Source: a virus. Taken from it: DNA of 64,000 bases. Positions within the stretch are counted from its first letter, which is position 1. Each line of letters starts with the position of its first letter. Below, one piece after another: positions 61,259-64,000 of this stretch. The notes beneath the pieces were generated by a model. The model saw only the letters and a program-made list of their open reading frames with translations, searched no databases and was not told the origin of the DNA. Made by a program: the position numbers and the translations under genes. The stretch covers positions 62,001 to 126,000 of IMG/VR virus record IMGVR_UViG_3300028654_000001; one strand, 5' to 3'.

Positions 61259-61905
61259 GCTGACCTCCTATTGAGCCGCTTGATTCCCATGTTTCGAACA
61301 ACGTCCCAAGAAGGATATCGAACAACCCCGTGTGACATGGTCAACGGTGCAAAGTAATACGGTGTTTCTGGATCATCCCAATCAACATCATAGAACATCA
61401 GGCCGAAGTCAGGCGAGATATCGACTGGGTTTGCAGGCTCTTCAGCGGCTTCCAAGTAACACTTGCACTCGGAGGTTCCAAAGTAGATGCGCCGTCGTTC
61501 AACACCCATCCGAAGACGATCTCGGAACATCTTGTCGAACTTTGGGATATTGTCCTCAGGGCCGGCTTTACTTGAAAGCTTGAATTGGCACTCAATAATG
61601 CAATCGTAATTCCGTAGATAAGTCGACGTTCGTTGAGTCCGGTCCTCTTCAATAATGATAGGTTTGTTTGGGGAGTTTGAGTCAAAGCTCAGTTCGTTGA
61701 GAAGCATAGGGTGGTATACTGGCTTACTTTGGAGGGATAGACTGAGGATCCTCCAATCAATTGCCTTGTGCCCGCATATCCCCCTTGGAAGGGCAACCCC
61801 CGCTGAGTGAGATGGGATCAGTGAACTGATCCTCTCTGACCTGAATGCTGGTTGGTTGAACAATGCATAGGGTCCCCATGCATGTATCCTGTATATTGGT
61901 GACAT
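61255..61905 (-). CDS. cas5: Cas5d, pre-crRNA processing nuclease and Cascade subunit
   Basis: 216 aa. GPYALFNQPAFRSERISSLI matches the Cas5d N-terminal signature (Y-x-x-F-x-x-P-x-x-x-x-ERxS). EEDRTQRTSTYLRNYDCIIE (86-105) is the EDRTQRxSxxLRD block, and RMGVERRRIYFGTSECKCYL the (Y)xGxxEC block. In type I-C this protein cuts the repeat 3' of the hairpin, since these systems lack Cas6; the repeats here have the right hairpin. First gene of the cas operon with Shine-Dalgarno AGGAGG. Confidence 0.85.
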   Translation of the reverse strand: MSPIYRIHAWGPYALFNQPAFRSERISSLIPSHSAGVALPRGICGHKAIDWRILSLSLQSKPVYHPMLLNELSFDSNSPNKPIIIEEDRTQRTSTYLRNYDCIIECQFKLSSKAGPEDNIPKFDKMFRDRLRMGVERRRIYFGTSECKCYLEAAEEPANPVDISPDFGLMFYDVDWDDPETPYYFAPLTMSHGVVRYPSWDVVRNMGIKRLNRRSA

Positions 61906-62091
61906 CTAGTTCGATTCCTCCTGGTTTGATTGACTTTCCTACTTGGGAGTGGCTAAGGTAGCCACCTTCTATGAAGTTTAGCAAGACACTTCTCAATCAG
62001 GTCGTATAATAAGTAGGATGTTGACCCACACCAGTGATTTTGGTTGAACTAGACTACCTTACCAGCTACATTCGAATGGATCTGCATCAGT
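61906..62091 (-). promoter_or_regulatory. Upstream region of the cas operon
   Basis: Contains the Shine-Dalgarno AGGAGGAATCG before the cas5 ATG at 61905. TATTATACGA near 62000-62010 (minus strand) is a candidate -10 region. No gene seen. Confidence 0.4.
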
Positions 62092-62283
62092 TATGCGAGA
62101 GGTTAGGTGCCACTAAAAGTAAGGCAACCTCTCGCATACTAGCTAGGTCTTTGAAAATTGATATTAATCAATTAGCTAGCAGCTACCAATTGCACGAGTT
62201 TAACTGAGTTACCTGAAGTTCGAAACGTAGTTCTCGAGATCAATCCTGTAACTGGTTGGACTCTCTAGTTCTATAGGTGACTA
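62092..62283 (+). promoter_or_regulatory. Leader of CRISPR array 2
   Basis: Inverted repeat TATGCGAGAGGTT (62092) / AACCTCTCGCATA (62126), then TTGAAAATTGAT (62151-62162) and AT-rich sequence to the first repeat 121 bp on. Same order as in the array 1 leader, which fixes the array 2 direction as plus. Confidence 0.7.
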
Positions 62284-64000
62284 CTGGGGATCCTTGATTG
62301 GATCCCCGTTCATTGAAACTCTCGATACAATGCTCCCAGAGGAAGCCTCTCGGTCAGCTGGGGATCCTTGATTGGATCCCCGTTCATTGAAACAGCTTCG
62401 CCACGATGACCGTTTGCGCCTCCCCGTCTTCTGGGGATCCTTGATTGGATCCCCGTTCATTGAAACCCGTAAAGGCGTCAACGTCATCTCGATTCCCATT
62501 CTTGCTGGGGATCCTTGATTGGATCCCCGTTCATTGAAACCTTTCAGTGCCGGTTCTCAGAGATGGGGAGAAGGACCTGGGGATCCTTGATTGGATCCCC
62601 GTTCATTGAAACGATTGTGTGCAGAACGTCGTCGAGCGCGGTGCGTCCTGGGGATCCTTGATTGGATCCCCGTTCATTGAAACACGGAAACTTGCGGAAG
62701 GTCGAATAAAGGGTGAGAACTGGGGATCCTTGATTGGATCCCCGTTCATTGAAACAATGTTGCTGTTTTCCCATCGCCACTCGCAGCGGTCTGGGGATCC
62801 TTGATTGGATCCCCGTTCATTGAAACCATCTCGTTGACCATGGTCCCACCCACTACGAGTGGCTGGGGATCCTTGATTGGATCCCCGTTCATTGAAACCA
62901 CGCTCTGAGAGGGGCATTCGTTACAGCAATGATGGCTGGGGATCCTTGATTGGATCCCCGTTCATTGAAACAAACGAGTCACGGCAATTGCACCGCGTAC
63001 TGGCCCGAGGTCTGGGGATCCTTGATTGGATCCCCGTTCATTGAAACAGGAGCTCTGCGTCTTGACGTAGGAGGCCTTCAGGCTGGGGATCCTTGATTGG
63101 ATCCCCGTTCATTGAAACCAAGTCCTCAAGTTCCTGCGATTCGCTCCGATCATTCTCTGGGGATCCTTGATTGGATCCCCGTTCATTGAAACGTCAATAA
63201 CCTAATGATTCGGTTCGCAGGCTCTGGGCCTGGGGATCCTTGATTGGATCCCCGTTCATTGAAACGAAGAGTATCATCGCTCGAAGTTTCACCTGTAGCA
63301 GGCTGGGGATCCTTGATTGGATCCCCGTTCATTGAAACGATCCACTGAAGACCCTGACTCCTCGGACTTAGGGCTGGGGATCCTTGATTGGATCCCCGTT
63401 CATTGAAACGGAGCCCTACCTAGTCTGTTCAAGAGCGAGGGAGAGCTGGGGATCCTTGATTGGATCCCCGTTCATTGAAACTGGAACCTTCTTCTGCTCT
63501 ACCGACAGACCGTTGAGCAGCTGGGGATCCTTGATTGGATCCCCGTTCATTGAAACGGCCCTCTTGGGCTGACACCCGGACCCATAAAGATCTGGGGATC
63601 CTTGATTGGATCCCCGTTCATTGAAACTTGGGTTTGATTTTGACTATCCGCTCTCCATAGCAGCTGGGGATCCTTGATTGGATCCCCGTTCATTGAAACG
63701 AGACCAAGACAAGGATTATTCCTCCTCGTCCAGTCTGGGGATCCTTGATTGGATCCCCGTTCATTGAAACACGTCCATGAGTCGCTTGGTCTGATTGGCG
63801 CAAAGTAGCTGGGGATCCTTGATTGGATCCCCGTTCATTGAAACTGGTTGAGGTGAAATCGGTTCGGGCAGCTCGTTGGCTGGGGATCCTTGATTGGATC
63901 CCCGTTCATTGAAACACTCAGCTCCCGAACTCGTTCGAGTCGCTCACGGACTGGGGATCCTTGATTGGATCCCCGTTCATTGAAACGACAGTAGCAACGC
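62284..64000 (+). CRISPR. CRISPR array 2, at least 24 identical repeats, continues past the window
   Basis: 24 full repeats of 36 bp, starting CTGGGGATCC, with inverted stem GGGGATCC / GGATCCCC and ending GTTCATTGAAAC. All copies read are identical, in contrast to array 1. Spacers are 35-40 bp and all differ by eye. Last full repeat 63951-63986, then part of a spacer. Repeat length, hairpin and ATTGAAAC end are those of type I-C repeats processed by Cas5d. Confidence 0.97.

Noticed and set aside
62281-63572. Open frames with CFNERGSNQGSP or GSPFIET repeats
   Set aside because: Translations of array 2 repeats, not genes.
51694-64000. cas1, cas2, cas4 or cas6
   Set aside because: Looked for around both arrays and in the remaining genes; none found in the window. 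Cas5d would supply processing.

Overview
The window looks like part of a large double-stranded DNA phage, or a phage-plasmid, rather than a bacterial chromosome. It holds two phage receptor-binding or tail-type proteins and a tail spike, a sigma factor, a ParB-like gene, and over a hundred tightly packed small genes with 4-bp or 8-bp start/stop overlaps. There are no rRNAs, tRNAs or metabolic genes. Many genes start directly at, or within a few bases of, a -10 box (leaderless mRNAs). That style is common in Deinococcota and Actinomycetota among others, but the host cannot be fixed from the sequence.

Layout. 1-9400: a partial beta-propeller/lectin tail protein, four small Cys proteins, a second beta-propeller protein and an 814-aa tail spike. 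9500-19600: mixed small genes, a Zn protein, a sigma-70 family factor, an HNH protein, and a ParB-like gene with its partner. 19600-23300: long non-coding stretches with hairpins, iteron-like repeats and terminators, perhaps an origin or partition region. 22300-28000: about 18 small plus-strand genes, many with their own copy of one recurrent promoter, including several paralogous pairs (early-region style). 28100-31100: ribbon-helix-helix and GIY-YIG-type genes with operator-like repeats. 31400-51000: mostly minus-strand operons of small unknown proteins. 51700-64000: a CRISPR-Cas locus with two arrays.

Two things stand out. First, at least 22 otherwise dissimilar proteins end in the same short peptide (core TRFERIL, or TRFERExVI). 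Five others begin with a second shared peptide (core DIESYWEGIRPP). At three loci the two kinds of gene sit divergently side by side. Codons within the peptides vary synonymously, so selection is on the peptide; it reads as a sorting, packaging or docking signal carried by several protein families. I know of no described system that matches it.

Second, the CRISPR-Cas operon is type I-C-like (cas5d, cas8c, cas7), but in place of cas3 it has an SF2 helicase without an HD nuclease domain, followed by an unrecognised 250-aa protein, a winged-helix protein and a relative of the tagged proteins. No cas1, cas2 or cas4 lies in the window. The two arrays point apart, share a leader motif, and use repeats whose hairpin stems differ while the 3' handle GTTCATTGAAAC is constant. 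Two solitary 36-bp repeats of a further stem type lie 18-22 kb from the arrays, between genes of minus-strand operons, where the phage's own Cas5d could process mRNA.
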